Positions 1 through 9,636 of a stretch of 64,000 bases of DNA are shown here, in pieces. The translations under genes and the position numbers were made by a program. How positions within the stretch are numbered: position 1 is the first letter of the stretch; every line of letters begins with the position of its first letter. A model generated the notes under the pieces. It ran no database searches, was not told where the DNA came from, and saw nothing but the letters and a program-made list of their open reading frames with translations. Source of the stretch: Pseudomonas sp. LRP2-20 (lineage in GTDB: Bacteria > Pseudomonadota > Gammaproteobacteria > Pseudomonadales > Pseudomonadaceae). Location: contig NZ_AP025944.1 of the NCBI RefSeq assembly GCF_024349685.1, forward strand, positions 3,912,001-3,976,000. The letters run 5' to 3'.

Positions 1-141
1 TGGGGGCGCCAGCGCGACTACCAGGCCGAGGTCTACCGGCTGCTCAGTGAGCTGGATCCACAACATCGCCAGGCACTGCTGCAGAAAGCCGTGGACATCA
101 ATGGCTGCGTGGCGGCGCAGCAGCGGCTGACCAGGCGATAA
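1..141 (+). CDS. C-terminal end of an unidentified protein (partial)
   Basis: The first frame is open from the window edge to a TAA at 139-141 and encodes 46 residues, ending in CVAAQQRLTRR. The composition (Gln/Arg/Leu rich, amphipathic, no membrane segment) and codon use match the surrounding high-GC genes, so this is probably the true end of a gene beginning upstream. I do not recognise the family from this tail. A REP-type palindrome follows directly. Confidence 0.55.
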   Translation, partial: WGRQRDYQAEVYRLLSELDPQHRQALLQKAVDINGCVAAQQRLTRR

Positions 142-152
142 TTGCCTGTACC

Positions 153-225
153 GGCCCTTCGCGGCTGAAGCCGCTGCTGCAGGTCAACGCTTTCCCTGTA
201 GGTGCGGCTTCAGCCGCGAAGGGCC
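153..225. repeat. REP-type palindrome, 22-nt perfect arms
   Basis: Arms 153-174 and 204-225 are exact reverse complements, starting GGCCCTTCGCGGCTGAAG, with a 29-nt loop. It lies between the end of the partial gene and azlC. It is the 'CGCGGCTGAAGCCGC' variant, different from the 'CGCGGGTAAACCCGC' REPs elsewhere in the window. It may act as a transcript-end hairpin, but no T-run follows. Confidence 0.8.
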
Positions 226-316
226 AGTGCAGGCAGCAAACAAGCAAGATCGTTCAAGCCACCCGCCCCACGGCTCTGTCATGCTGCCCTACCTCGCAAA
301 ATGTGTCGCAGCCATC

Positions 317-1018
317 ATGCCCAGCAGTCCCTCCATCGCCCGCCAAGCTTTCCTGCACGGCGCCATCGCCATCCTGCCGCTGTCCCTGGCCGTCGCCCCC
401 TGGGGCCTGCTCGCCGGTTCCATGGCCATCGAGGCCAATCTCAGCGCCTGGCAAGGCCAGGGCCTGTCGGCGATCGTCTTCGCTGGCGCCGCGCAACTGG
501 TGGCCATCGGCATGCTCAAGGGCGGTGCCAACCTGCTGTCGATCCTGCTCACTACCCTGCTGCTGACGTCCCAGCACCTGCTCTATGGCCTGTCCATGCG
601 CCCGGTGCTGTCGAACCAGCCGTTGCGTTGGCGGCTGGGCCTGGGTTTCCTGCTCACCGATGAATTTTTCGCCCTCACCAGCCACTACGACCAGCAGCAG
701 TTCAACCGCTGGTATGCACTCGGCGTGGGCCTGACCTTCTACGTCGCCTGGAACCTGTTCACCCTGGCCGGCATCGTGCTGGGCCAGAACATTCCGCACC
801 TCGACCAGCTAGGCCTGGACTTCTCCATCGTCGCCACCTTCGTCGCACTGATCGCGCCACTGGTGCGCAACCTCGCCACCGTGGTGTGCGTGGCCGTGTC
901 GCTGTTCTGCTCAGTGCTGTTCAGCTACTGGCACTGGGAAACCGCGCTGGTAGCCGCCGGCCTGCTGGGCATGGCGGCCGGCTTCGTCTGCCAGAAATTC
1001 ACCGGAGGCCGCCCATGA
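317..1018 (+). CDS. azlC: AzlC family branched-chain amino acid exporter, large subunit
   Basis: The 233-residue hydrophobic protein has the AzlC signature: an N-terminal ARQAFLHGAIAILPLSLAV segment, the GLSAIVFAGAAQL helix, LLTSQHLLYGLSMRP and LLTDEFFALT. Members work with the small AzlD subunit as an inner-membrane exporter of branched-chain or related amino acids. The frame is open from 227, but the ATG at 317 starts where homology to the family begins; 281 is an alternative. The stop overlaps the azlD start (ATGA), which implies translational coupling. An AraC-family regulator is the third gene of the set. Family identity is firm; the substrate is not shown by sequence. Confidence 0.9.
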   Translation: MPSSPSIARQAFLHGAIAILPLSLAVAPWGLLAGSMAIEANLSAWQGQGLSAIVFAGAAQLVAIGMLKGGANLLSILLTTLLLTSQHLLYGLSMRPVLSNQPLRWRLGLGFLLTDEFFALTSHYDQQQFNRWYALGVGLTFYVAWNLFTLAGIVLGQNIPHLDQLGLDFSIVATFVALIAPLVRNLATVVCVAVSLFCSVLFSYWHWETALVAAGLLGMAAGFVCQKFTGGRP

Positions 1019-1329
1019 CCTGGCTACTGATCTTCGCCATGGGCGCCGTAGTCTTCCTCAACCGCTACGCCTTCCTGGAGCCACGCCTGCCCCTGCGCCT
1101 GAGCTCCAACGCCCGGCAGTTCCTCGGCTTCGCCGTGCCCGGCATGCTCACCGCAATCTGTGGGCCGATCATCTTCCTGCCCGGCCACCAGCTCGACCTG
1201 AGCCCGCTTAACCCTTACCTGCTTGGCGCGCTGGTGGCCGTGGCGCTGGTGCTGTTGACCCGCAGCGTGTTGCTGAGCATGCTGGTGAGCATGTTGATCT
1301 TCTTCCTGCTGCGCAGCTGGCTGGCATGA
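1015..1329 (+). CDS. azlD: AzlD family branched-chain amino acid exporter, small subunit
   Basis: The 104-residue protein has four hydrophobic segments and the AzlD hallmarks of an early NRYAFLEPRLPLRLS region followed by FLGFAVPGMLTAI. It is the obligatory partner of AzlC in the inner membrane. The start overlaps the azlC stop as ATGA, with a GGAGG about 7 nt upstream (1004-1008) inside azlC. Its own stop overlaps the start of the AraC-type gene in the same ATGA arrangement, so the three cistrons form one tightly packed operon. Confidence 0.9.
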   Translation: MTWLLIFAMGAVVFLNRYAFLEPRLPLRLSSNARQFLGFAVPGMLTAICGPIIFLPGHQLDLSPLNPYLLGALVAVALVLLTRSVLLSMLVSMLIFFLLRSWLA

Positions 1330-2157
1330 GCACGCCCCTGCGCGAACAGACCCACCTCTGGCAGGCGCCGGCCCTCGGCGACGTCGAGATGCTGCATGCG
1401 CGCTACTTCCAGCAGCGCTTCGCCCCCCCATGTGCATGAAGGCTACGTGTTCACCGTGATCGAGTCGGGCGCGCAGCGCTTCTGGCACCGTGGCAGCGAG
1501 CACCTGGCGCCGGTCGGCAGCATGGTGCTGATCAACCCGGACGAGCTGCACACCGGCGCCACCGCCCACGAAGCCGGCTGGCGTTACCGAGGGTTCTATC
1601 CGGAGCATGAACGGGTCACCGGCGTGCTGGACGAGCTCGAGCTGAGCCGCCACGGCATGCCGCGCTTCAATGACAGCGTGATCCAGGACCCGGCCCTGGC
1701 GCAGGCCTTCAGCCAGTTGCACCAGCTGTCGGAAGCCGGTGCCAGCGCCTTGGAGCAACAGACCGCCTGGCGCCAGGCGGTACTGGCCCTGGTGCAGCGC
1801 CACGGCCATTGCCCCGAACCCACGGCCCCTGGCAACGAACCGCTGGCGGTGGCGCGTGCGCGGGAACTGCTGGAAAGCCAGTTGGCGGACCCGCCGTCAC
1901 TGGAGGCCCTGGCCGCTGCGGTCAACCTGTCGCCCTTCCACTTCGCCCGCGTGTTCCGCCAGGCCACCGGCCTGCCACCGCACGCCTGGCTCAAGCAACG
2001 GCGCCTGGCGCGGGCAAGGGAGTTTCTGAAAAGCGGATTGGCGGCCTCCGACGTGGCGTTCACCCTGGGGTTTGCCGATCAGAGCCACTTGAGCCGGCAG
2101 TTCAAGCAGGCTTATGGCGTGACGCCTGGGGCCTATCGGCAGGCTTGCACGCAGTAG
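1326..2157 (+). pseudogene. AraC family regulator with a +1 frameshift in a C7 tract
   Basis: The reading frame opened by the ATG at 1326 (overlapping azlD) runs MSTPLREQTHLWQAPALG... and hits a TGA at 1437-1439. The remaining cupin and helix-turn-helix domains continue in another frame to 2157. With one C removed from the run 1423-1429 the frames join as FAPHVHEGYVFTVIESG, the normal AraC_binding sequence, giving a protein of about 276 residues. The C-terminal part holds two HTH motifs (LEALAAAVNLSPFHFARVF and VAFTLGFADQSHLSRQFKQ). A mutation, phase variation or a sequencing error are all possible. The intact product would be expected to control azlCD. Confidence 0.8.
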
Positions 2158-2210
2158 ATTCAGATTACCTTAGCTATAAGAATTCAGGCGCTTCAAACCC
2201 TGTGCCACTC

Positions 2211-3455
2211 TCAACTCGGGCGCTTTGCACTGCTTTTTTCGATAGCTTCACGAGCACGTCCAGCCAAGGCCCAGGGCATGGGTGTAATGAAGAGCATGAG
2301 CGTCATCCATATTAAAGTGGCAGGCCCCGCAATCACGAAGACTAGGCTGGCAACCAGCCCCGAAACCGCGTCCCCCATAACCGCGCTGAAGTAGTAGAGA
2401 GAAAAATTCCTGCCGACCTCATGATCATTCGACAGGCATTGAACGTTAGTGACAATGGCGATGTCGACAAATGCACCGATGAATCCGACCACAAAAAGAA
2501 TCAACAGGAAAAGCCAACTATTGAACTGAAGCGCCACAGCTGCCGTAAAAAATAGCGCGCCGTACAAAACCCAGTACCGCAGCACCAACTGTGAAGTAGT
2601 GCATTTATTGAATCGAATATAAAGTACACCACCCAGTACGGTGCCAGCTGCAAGCAGTGCAAACACATAGCCAACCGCAGCTTCGGAATCGAACTGCTCC
2701 AGCACAGATGCAGGAAGCACGAAGCGAAGCACGGCAGTTGCGAACATTGCGCAGACCGTGGTGCAGCTGATGACGGCAAACAATGGTGCATTAAAGGTCT
2801 TGAGCTTCCGCACATTGCAAACCGCATCACGGATCATGGCCCCTCCATGAAAGGTTTGCCGCGCACATGGCTCAGAGGCCTTGAATCCGGCGATACAGAA
2901 CGCTGAAAAGCTCAGGCAACCGGTGAAGAAGAGAAACGTAGCCTCTCGGGACAAAAATAGTACAAACAGTGAGAAGATCAGTGGCCCTATTATTGATGCT
3001 GCATCTTCAATAACCTGAAGACCACTATTGATCGACGCGAGGCTTTCTTTTTCGACAAACTCGGGAAAGAAAGCACGAAAAGTCGGCGCATGAAGGCAGT
3101 CGAGCGCCGTTATGATCATCGCCAAACCTATTACCAGCGGTAAGTAGTAAGTGGACACGCCATATGCGCTATACACGGCAAAGAACACAAGCCCCACGAT
3201 ACTCTTCGCCAAGTCTGCCGCCAACAAGGTGCACTTTTTTTCGCCATTATCTGCCAACCAGCCACCCAGAGGCGAAAATACCACACTCGGAATGTAGCGA
3301 AAGAAATAAGAAACACCTATCAATAATAGATCAGCATCGGCCAACGTTACGACTGCTACAGCAAAAGCAGTTTCAAACGCAAATTCGCCGCATTTTGAAA
3401 AGCCGTGCGCCAACGCGAGAGCACGCGTTTCGCGATTTAGGTTAAGCCCATACAT
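2211..3455 (-). CDS. MFS transporter, low-GC, probably acquired
   Basis: The 414-residue protein has about twelve hydrophobic segments and an MFS A-like loop (PLGGWLADNGEKK) between helices 2 and 3. It resembles drug or siderophore exporters of the MFS_3 type. Many AT-ending codons and an obviously lower GC content than azlCD and the copper genes on either side suggest horizontal transfer. It stands alone, convergent to the AraC gene. No partner gene indicates the substrate. The ATG at 3455 is followed by MYGLNLNRETRALALAHG, an unusual polar N-terminus before the first helix. Confidence 0.75.
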   Translation of the reverse strand: MYGLNLNRETRALALAHGFSKCGEFAFETAFAVAVVTLADADLLLIGVSYFFRYIPSVVFSPLGGWLADNGEKKCTLLAADLAKSIVGLVFFAVYSAYGVSTYYLPLVIGLAMIITALDCLHAPTFRAFFPEFVEKESLASINSGLQVIEDAASIIGPLIFSLFVLFLSREATFLFFTGCLSFSAFCIAGFKASEPCARQTFHGGAMIRDAVCNVRKLKTFNAPLFAVISCTTVCAMFATAVLRFVLPASVLEQFDSEAAVGYVFALLAAGTVLGGVLYIRFNKCTTSQLVLRYWVLYGALFFTAAVALQFNSWLFLLILFVVGFIGAFVDIAIVTNVQCLSNDHEVGRNFSLYYFSAVMGDAVSGLVASLVFVIAGPATLIWMTLMLFITPMPWALAGRAREAIEKSSAKRPS

Positions 3456-3854
3456 TTCAGCACGCCTCCAGTCCTTGCTGCTGCAGGAACAACATTCAGA
3501 CGCTGAAACCTATGACTTTCACACTTAAAACTCAAAGAGCAAGCTGTAACAAGATACTCAAAAAATCAGCAAAATTAATTTTATATGACGACTTTTCCTA
3601 CACAACACACAGCTGACCCTTGACCTCAAATGCTTGAGTCAGAGAAGCAGCAGGATGACTATACCGCCTAATTTCAACGCCACACCGTCAAAAACGGAAA
3701 CAGCATTAAACATTTCTTTTAATTTTGTCGAAATATAACGAGCCTTACCTTCAAGTCCGTATCCCCAGGCAACGCTCAGATTGCTCGACTCAAAGCTCAG
3801 AGAGGTATGCAAAACCCTCTGCTACACTGACAGAGCTGAACGGAGGATCCTGCC
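3456..3854. other. AT-rich intergenic region upstream of the acquired MFS gene
   Basis: This is 399 bp with no convincing gene. The segment 3540-3740 is markedly AT-rich compared with the rest of the window and shares the composition of the MFS gene, so the acquired segment probably extends to about 3740. Promoters for the MFS gene and for the small gene at 3855 should lie here, but I see no site I can name with confidence. Confidence 0.5.
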
Positions 3855-4082
3855 ATGTCCGAAAGAGAGCTCACCACCCTGATATCGCTGATGAACCAGC
3901 GCCAAGCCTGCCTGAGCAGTGCCTGCAAGGAAATTGCCGACTGGATCGACCGCCAGGGCGATGTGCCCGCTGCGGGCAAGATCCGCGCCAGCCTCAAGGC
4001 GCTGGAGGCCGATGAGGCCCAGGTCCGCAAGACCCTGACCTCGCTGACCCTCGACAGGCCGCTGCCACGCTTCCGTAGCTGA
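3855..4082 (+). CDS. Small conserved-looking hypothetical protein
   Basis: The 75-residue soluble protein (MSERELTTLISLMNQRQACL...) is predicted to be mostly helical, with two cysteines and many charged residues. A good ribosome site (GGAGGATCC, 3842-3850) precedes the ATG. A bidirectional terminator follows the stop. I do not recognise a family; codon use is typical of the host, so it is likely a real gene. Confidence 0.65.
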   Translation: MSERELTTLISLMNQRQACLSSACKEIADWIDRQGDVPAAGKIRASLKALEADEAQVRKTLTSLTLDRPLPRFRS

Positions 4083-4100
4083 AGCGCTCAGCACAATGAA

Positions 4101-4124
4101 AAAGGGCCGCTGATGCGGCCCTTT
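4101..4124. terminator. Rho-independent terminator, shared by convergent genes
   Basis: The stem AAAGGGCCGC (4101-4110) pairs with GCGGCCCTTT (4115-4124) across a 4-nt loop. It is followed by CGTTTG on the plus strand and preceded by a run of A on the left, so it can serve both the small gene at 3855 and the copper operon ending at 4131. Confidence 0.85.
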
Positions 4125-4130
4125 CGTTTG

Positions 4131-4619
4131 TCAGTGATTCATGTGCATGTGATCATGCCCGGCGCCGGCCTCGGCGTTGAGCGGGCGTACTTCTGCCTGC
4201 ACCTCGACGGTTTCCTTGGCGCCCTTGGCATCTTCGATGGTCAGGGTCAGCGGGACCTTCTCGCCCTCCTTCACCTGCTGGGTCAGGCCCATCAGCATCA
4301 CGTGGTAACCATTGGGGTCCAGGCTCACCGGCTTGCCGGCTGGCAGTGCCACGGCCTTGACTTCCTTCATGCCCATCACGTCGCCGTTCATGGTCATCTC
4401 GTGCACCTGCACGGTCTTGGCCACCGGCGAAGCCACGCCGACCAGCGTGCTGTCGCTGCTGGCGGTAAGGGTCATGAAGGCGCCGGTGGACGGCTGGTGC
4501 GGCACGCTGGCGCGTACCCAGGCGTCGCTCACGGTGGTCTGCGCCAGGGCTGGCAGGGCCAGGCCCAGCAAAGCGATGGCGGCCAGGCCGCGCTTGATCG
4601 GTTGCAGTGATACTGCCAT
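4131..4619 (-). CDS. PCuAC-type periplasmic copper(I) chaperone
   Basis: The 162-residue protein begins with a signal peptide (GLAAIALLGLALPALAQ) and has the complete PCuAC Cu(I)-binding motif H73-x10-M84-x21-H106-x-M108. A His/Met-rich tail (GHDHMHMNH) can also bind copper. PCuAC proteins deliver copper to the CuA or CuB site of cytochrome oxidase, usually with a Sco protein. The Sco gene lies immediately upstream; its TAA overlaps this ATG as TAATG, which fixes the start at 4619 and implies coupled translation. Confidence 0.92.
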   Translation of the reverse strand: MAVSLQPIKRGLAAIALLGLALPALAQTTVSDAWVRASVPHQPSTGAFMTLTASSDSTLVGVASPVAKTVQVHEMTMNGDVMGMKEVKAVALPAGKPVSLDPNGYHVMLMGLTQQVKEGEKVPLTLTIEDAKGAKETVEVQAEVRPLNAEAGAGHDHMHMNH

Positions 4620-5227
4620 TAGCAAATCTCCATCAGGGTTGCCAGGTCTTCAGCGCATTCCTTGGCATTCAGCGAATGGCCCAGGCTCAGGCGCAGGGTG
4701 CCACGTGTATCGTAGACGTAGCTGGTGGACGAGTGAGAGATGGTGTAGGTGTCACCGGCCGGAACCTTCTCGTAGAACACCTTGAACTCCTTGGCCACCG
4801 CGGCGATTTCTTCCGGGGTGCCAGTCAGGGCGGTGAACGACGGGTCGAAGGCCTTGACGTAGGCATCGAGCACTTCCGGGGTGTCGCGCTCCGGGTCCAG
4901 GGTGATGAACACCACCTGGAAGATCTCGCGGTCGCGGCCCCTGAGCAGCTTCTTGATCTGAGCCGCACGCGCCAGGGTGGTCGGGCAGACAGCCGGGCAC
5001 TGGGTGAAACCGAAGAAGATCATCGGCATGCTGCCGTAGAAGCTCGACAAGGTGCGGACATTGCCCTGAGGGTCCTTGAGGCTGAACTTGCGCCCAAGGA
5101 TTTCGTTGCTCATGTTCTTGCCGTACTTGAACTCGAGCCCCCGGGCCGGGTTGCAGCCTGCCAGCAGGCCGAGCCCGAGAACGCCCATCCCGGCGACAAC
5201 CGCGCGCCGGGTAAACTGATCATTCAT
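4619..5227 (-). CDS. SCO1/SenC family copper chaperone lipoprotein
   Basis: The 202-residue thioredoxin-fold protein has the Sco copper ligands: C77-x3-C81 (FGFTQCPAVCP) and His165 (YTISHSS). The N-terminus has an Arg-Arg pair, a hydrophobic stretch and a lipobox LLAGC (Cys25), so it is anchored on the periplasmic side. Sco proteins metallate the CuA centre of cytochrome c oxidase. The ATG at 5227 was chosen because it opens the signal sequence; the frame extends 21 codons further without homology. It is the first gene of a two-gene operon with PCuAC. Confidence 0.92.
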   Translation of the reverse strand: MNDQFTRRAVVAGMGVLGLGLLAGCNPARGLEFKYGKNMSNEILGRKFSLKDPQGNVRTLSSFYGSMPMIFFGFTQCPAVCPTTLARAAQIKKLLRGRDREIFQVVFITLDPERDTPEVLDAYVKAFDPSFTALTGTPEEIAAVAKEFKVFYEKVPAGDTYTISHSSTSYVYDTRGTLRLSLGHSLNAKECAEDLATLMEIC

Positions 5228-5338
5228 GAAACCATCCTTTAAAGGGAAGGTGCCGACCCTCGGGACGGGCCGGCCGAAAAACCGGGGCATTCTGGCATGA
5301 CACCCGGTGGGCTTCTACCCGACCAAGGCGGTGATGGC

Positions 5339-5365
5339 CCGCAGCCCTTTGAATACGGGCTGCGG
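5339..5365. terminator. Hairpin downstream of nfuA
   Basis: CCGCAGCCC (5339-5347) pairs with GGGCTGCGG (5357-5365) around a 9-nt loop, 60 bp past the nfuA stop on the minus strand. No T-run follows on either strand, so its role as a terminator is uncertain. Confidence 0.35.
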
Positions 5366-5424
5366 CCTGTTGTCGCAGGGGTTGAAACCGTAACACTTTG
5401 TTGCTAGGCCTTGACCTCGAAAGA

Positions 5425-6018
<594 letters not shown>

Positions 6019-6067
6019 TCACAGACTTGCGGCCAAGTGTACGCCAACCTGGCCTTTGAACAAAGTC

Positions 6068-7102
6068 CTAGTAATTGACTCGGGAAAGCGCAAATGCCGG
6101 CGTTTGCTCCCGCGGCGCCGCCAGCCAGGCCTGCATCCGCCGGTACAGGCCGCGCTCCAGCCACTGATAGCTGAACCACGACATTAGTCCAATGGACGGC
6201 ACGCATACGGCGAACACCAGGTACGGGTTAAGGAGCAGGCGCTGGCTGGCGAACCAGCCGGCGTACAGCACCAGCACGTGGATCAGGTACACCGAGTAGG
6301 AACAGTCGCCCAGCGCCTTGAGCAGGTGGTTGCCCTTGAAGTACGGCTCCAGGGCGATGAACGCCAGCACGATCATGGCACTCGGTACGCCCCAGTGCAG
6401 CAGGCGTTGCGAAGCGTCCAGGTGATAGATCGCATAGCCTGCCACGCCCAGCACCGCCAGCGGCAGCCACAGGCCTTCGCGGATCAGGCCGCGGCGATGC
6501 ATCACGCCCAGGCCGATGCCCAGCAGGAATTCGTAGATGATGTCGTTGTTGTAGAAGCGGCTGAGCACGCCCATGCGGCCCAGCACCTCGCTGACCAGCA
6601 GCAATGCAGCGGTCACCAGCAGCAGGTGGTGGCGCTGGCGCACCAGAAAAGCCAGCCCGAACAACAGGTAGAAGAACATCTCGAAGTTCAGCGTCCAGCC
6701 CACGTTCAGGGTCGGGTACAAGCCGTAACCACCGGGGTTTTCCGCAGGGATGAACAGCAGCGACAGCAGCAGGTGCTGCCAGTTGAAGGCCTGATGCGGC
6801 ATCCACTGGCTGAACGCCAGCAACAGCCCAGCCATCAGTGCGGTGTAGAACCAGTAGGCCGGGACGATGCGCAGGGCGCGGTTGAGCAGGAACTGACGCG
6901 GTTCGATGGGTTTGTCGCGGGTCGACAGGTAGATCACCAGCCCGCTGATGACGAAGAAGATGTCGACACCCACGGCGCCGCGGTCGGTGAGCAGTTGGCC
7001 GATGGGGCCGGTGGCATGGAAGTCGAAGAAGATCTGCATGAAATGGTGGCAGACCACCACCCAGGCGGCGAACGCCCGCAGTGCCTGAAGCGAATACAGC
7101 AT
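6068..7102 (-). CDS. Acyltransferase family 3 membrane protein
   Basis: The 344-residue protein has about ten membrane segments and typical Acyl_transf_3 signatures: the early RAFAAWVVVCHHF (catalytic-type His in the first helix), GVDIFFVISGLVIYLST and the late SYSVYLIHVLVL. Such enzymes O-acetylate polysaccharide, lipopolysaccharide or lipid substrates at the inner membrane. The start MLYSLQALRAFAAW (ATG 7100-7102) is standard for the family; the frame is open 30 codons further. The substrate cannot be told: no polysaccharide cluster is adjacent. Confidence 0.85.
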   Translation of the reverse strand: MLYSLQALRAFAAWVVVCHHFMQIFFDFHATGPIGQLLTDRGAVGVDIFFVISGLVIYLSTRDKPIEPRQFLLNRALRIVPAYWFYTALMAGLLLAFSQWMPHQAFNWQHLLLSLLFIPAENPGGYGLYPTLNVGWTLNFEMFFYLLFGLAFLVRQRHHLLLVTAALLLVSEVLGRMGVLSRFYNNDIIYEFLLGIGLGVMHRRGLIREGLWLPLAVLGVAGYAIYHLDASQRLLHWGVPSAMIVLAFIALEPYFKGNHLLKALGDCSYSVYLIHVLVLYAGWFASQRLLLNPYLVFAVCVPSIGLMSWFSYQWLERGLYRRMQAWLAAPREQTPAFALSRVNY

Positions 7103-7169
7103 GGAATACCCTGCGATTGCCGGTGCATTGAGGCCCGCATCGAGTGCCCAGGCGAGCGCTGCGCGCTCG

Positions 7170-7268
7170 TTCGCGGGTAAAACCGCTCCCACAGGGACCG
7201 TGCCGACTTCAAGACCAGCGCAGTACCTGTGGGAGCGGGTTTACCCGCGAAGGGCTGCAAAGCAGCCC
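7170..7268. repeat. REP pair (BIME) between acyltransferase and cti
   Basis: TTCGCGGGTAAAACCGCTCC from 7170 is mirrored by GGGAGCGGGTTTACCCGCGAA ending at 7251, with conserved CCCACAGGG/CCTGTGGG borders. A further small hairpin GGGCTGC-AAA-GCAGCCC lies at 7252-7268. It sits between the cti stop and the start of the acyltransferase gene. Confidence 0.85.
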
Positions 7269-7335
7269 CCTGCAATCGATCAGGACCACCCACCAAGTCC
7301 GACCGCAGCGTATTCGGAAAGGTCAGCCCACCCGA

Positions 7336-9636
7336 TCAGAGGTTCTCGTAGCGGTTCATGTCCAGCACCCCGGCCTCCACTGGCTCGGTCTCCTTGATGT
7401 AGGTGTTCAGGTCATGGAAATAACGCCAAAACTCAGGATTGCTGCGGCGTACGCCCCAGCGCATGACGATGCGCTCGAACTTCGCCGCGTCATCCTTGGC
7501 GTACTCCATGTCTTCGACGAACTCCGGCACATCCTTGGCCGGGATGTTGAAGATGAAGTTCGGGTAGCTGCTGAGCACGCCCGGGTACAGGGTCAGGGTG
7601 TCCAGCCCCGGCTGGTAGCGGTAGGCCTCACCGAGCAGGAACGCCACGTTGCTGTGCGCGCGGTTGCGCAGCAGGCTGTAGACCTGGCGCTGGCCGCCCT
7701 CGCCTTCGATGCGCAGCATGGTCGCCTCAGGCAGCTGGCTGATCACCTTCAAACCGGCAGCCGGGCGCGACACCAGGCGGCTGAGCGACTGCTCGACGTT
7801 GCGCAACTCCTCGCTCATCTGCGGCCGTGAGCAATAGGCGCCGGTACAGCGGTTGATCGGGTCTGGCGCAGCATTCAGGCTACCGGTGCGCTGCAGCAGT
7901 TTCAGGCCGAAGTCACGCTTGGGGTCGCGCGGGTCGAGCTTGATGCCCGTCGGCGTGTCGGTGTCGATGTCTTCATAATCCATCCACATCTTCACCTTGC
8001 CGCTGTTCTGGTACCAGCTGCCGAGGATCTTGCCGCGCTGGTCGGCGGGCATCAGGCGCAGGAAGTTGACCTCGGCACCGTTGCGGATCAGGTCGAAGTA
8101 CAGGCGCGTCTGCAACTGGTGCGAAACGTTGCCGAACACATCGAAGTTGACCGCCAGCTGGTAATAGGTGCGCTCGAACAAGGGGTAGTCGAACAGCCAT
8201 ACCGTCAGCGGCACATCGCCGATCAGGCCCTTGGTCACCGAGGCACTGTCGAAGTGGCGGAAGATGCTCAGCAGCGCATTGTCGTTACCGGCCCACAGGG
8301 TCGCCCAGCCCGGCGCGGGCATTTCGGCATAAGCCTCGCGGCGCAGTTTTTCGTAATCGTTGCGCTTGTCGCGGTAGGCATGCCACAGGTTCAGCACGCT
8401 GCCGACGTCGTCGATCTGCCCCGGCATGGCCAGCAGCGGCGTGGCTTCGCCGCGGTACTTGGCATCGGTGATGTAGCGGTCGTGGGCCGGCTCCTGGAAC
8501 AGCGCCCAGAAGTTGTCGCGGATCACGTCGGTGGCAATCTGCCCGCGGCACACCGGGCCACGGATGAAGGTGCGCACGAAGTATTCGGCGTTATCCAGCA
8601 TGAACTGGTAGCGCGCCACCGCCGGGATCGCCTCGAAGGTTTCGAACGGGTTGGCCCGGTGGCGTGGGCCATAGCCCGGCAGCGCGGTGGCGTGCCAGTC
8701 GCCGGCATAGAACAGTTGCTTGACGCGCTTGAGCTTCTGCGGCCCCATCGGGTAGGTGATGTGGGTCTTGTGCACGATCACGCCTTGCACCGGGATCAGG
8801 CGGTAATAGAAGTCGGTGCCCGGCGGGTCATTGGGGCGGCGCGTGGCAATGATGTCGACCGGCTTGCCGCTTGGCGTGCGCGAGCGCACCCACTGGAAGA
8901 AGTGCCCCTGCTCGCCACCGACGAAGTAGATGTGTGCGAGGAACAGGTGCTCGTACAGCCAGCGGGCGACCAGCGCCTCGGTGGACCCGGGGCGGTTGAG
9001 CAGTTCTTCCCAGTCGGCGATCTGCCTGGCCTCGGCCGCGCTTGGCTGGATCGGCTGATACTCGACCGGCGCGCCCGCAGCGAGCCAATGGCGCATCGTG
9101 TCGTATTCCTTGTCGGTCAGCCCGGTGACCGCCAGCGGCATGCCTTCCCTGGGGTGGGCGCCAGCGTAGGCGTCGAACTCATGGGGCAGCGGGCACATGT
9201 TGTTGCGGTTTAGCCCCAGCACAATCTCGTCGGGCAGCTTGGCGTTGGGCGTGAGCGGGGTCTTGTGCCCCAGCTCGAGCATGCGCGCCATCAGCGCAGC
9301 CTGGCTGCCCTGGTTGTCGAGCACCGAATAGAAGCCCTTCTTGCGCCACTCATCTTCACCGTGGGCATCGTAGAACAACCGCGTGGGAGGCACGGCCTTG
9401 CTGCGTTCGCCCTGATACACCGGCACCTTGGTGGCACCGCGCACGGCGCCTTCGGGGCTTTCCAGCTTGAGCTGGCAGGCGGCATCGTTGCAGGCGTGGC
9501 AAGCCACGCATTTCTCGGTGAAGATCGGCTGGATGTCCCGGGTGTAGGAAATGACCGGGCTCGACTGGGGGGCCTGTGCGAACGCCACGCTGCTGATGAG
9601 CAGAGCGAAGACGCTGACAAGGATACGATGCACCAT
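7336..9636 (-). CDS. cti: Periplasmic fatty acid cis-trans isomerase
   Basis: The 766-residue protein has an N-terminal signal peptide (VFALLISSVAFAQA) and the cytochrome c-type haem motif C43-VA-C46-H47. Cti converts cis to trans unsaturated phospholipid acyl chains without shift of the double bond, a rapid membrane response of P. putida to solvents and heat. Length and the N-terminus MVHRILVSVF agree with the known P. putida enzyme, so the ATG at 9634-9636 was chosen although the frame continues upstream (another ATG at 9666). It is divergent from metH, with a 181-bp intergenic region. Confidence 0.95.
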   Translation of the reverse strand: MVHRILVSVFALLISSVAFAQAPQSSPVISYTRDIQPIFTEKCVACHACNDAACQLKLESPEGAVRGATKVPVYQGERSKAVPPTRLFYDAHGEDEWRKKGFYSVLDNQGSQAALMARMLELGHKTPLTPNAKLPDEIVLGLNRNNMCPLPHEFDAYAGAHPREGMPLAVTGLTDKEYDTMRHWLAAGAPVEYQPIQPSAAEARQIADWEELLNRPGSTEALVARWLYEHLFLAHIYFVGGEQGHFFQWVRSRTPSGKPVDIIATRRPNDPPGTDFYYRLIPVQGVIVHKTHITYPMGPQKLKRVKQLFYAGDWHATALPGYGPRHRANPFETFEAIPAVARYQFMLDNAEYFVRTFIRGPVCRGQIATDVIRDNFWALFQEPAHDRYITDAKYRGEATPLLAMPGQIDDVGSVLNLWHAYRDKRNDYEKLRREAYAEMPAPGWATLWAGNDNALLSIFRHFDSASVTKGLIGDVPLTVWLFDYPLFERTYYQLAVNFDVFGNVSHQLQTRLYFDLIRNGAEVNFLRLMPADQRGKILGSWYQNSGKVKMWMDYEDIDTDTPTGIKLDPRDPKRDFGLKLLQRTGSLNAAPDPINRCTGAYCSRPQMSEELRNVEQSLSRLVSRPAAGLKVISQLPEATMLRIEGEGGQRQVYSLLRNRAHSNVAFLLGEAYRYQPGLDTLTLYPGVLSSYPNFIFNIPAKDVPEFVEDMEYAKDDAAKFERIVMRWGVRRSNPEFWRYFHDLNTYIKETEPVEAGVLDMNRYENL

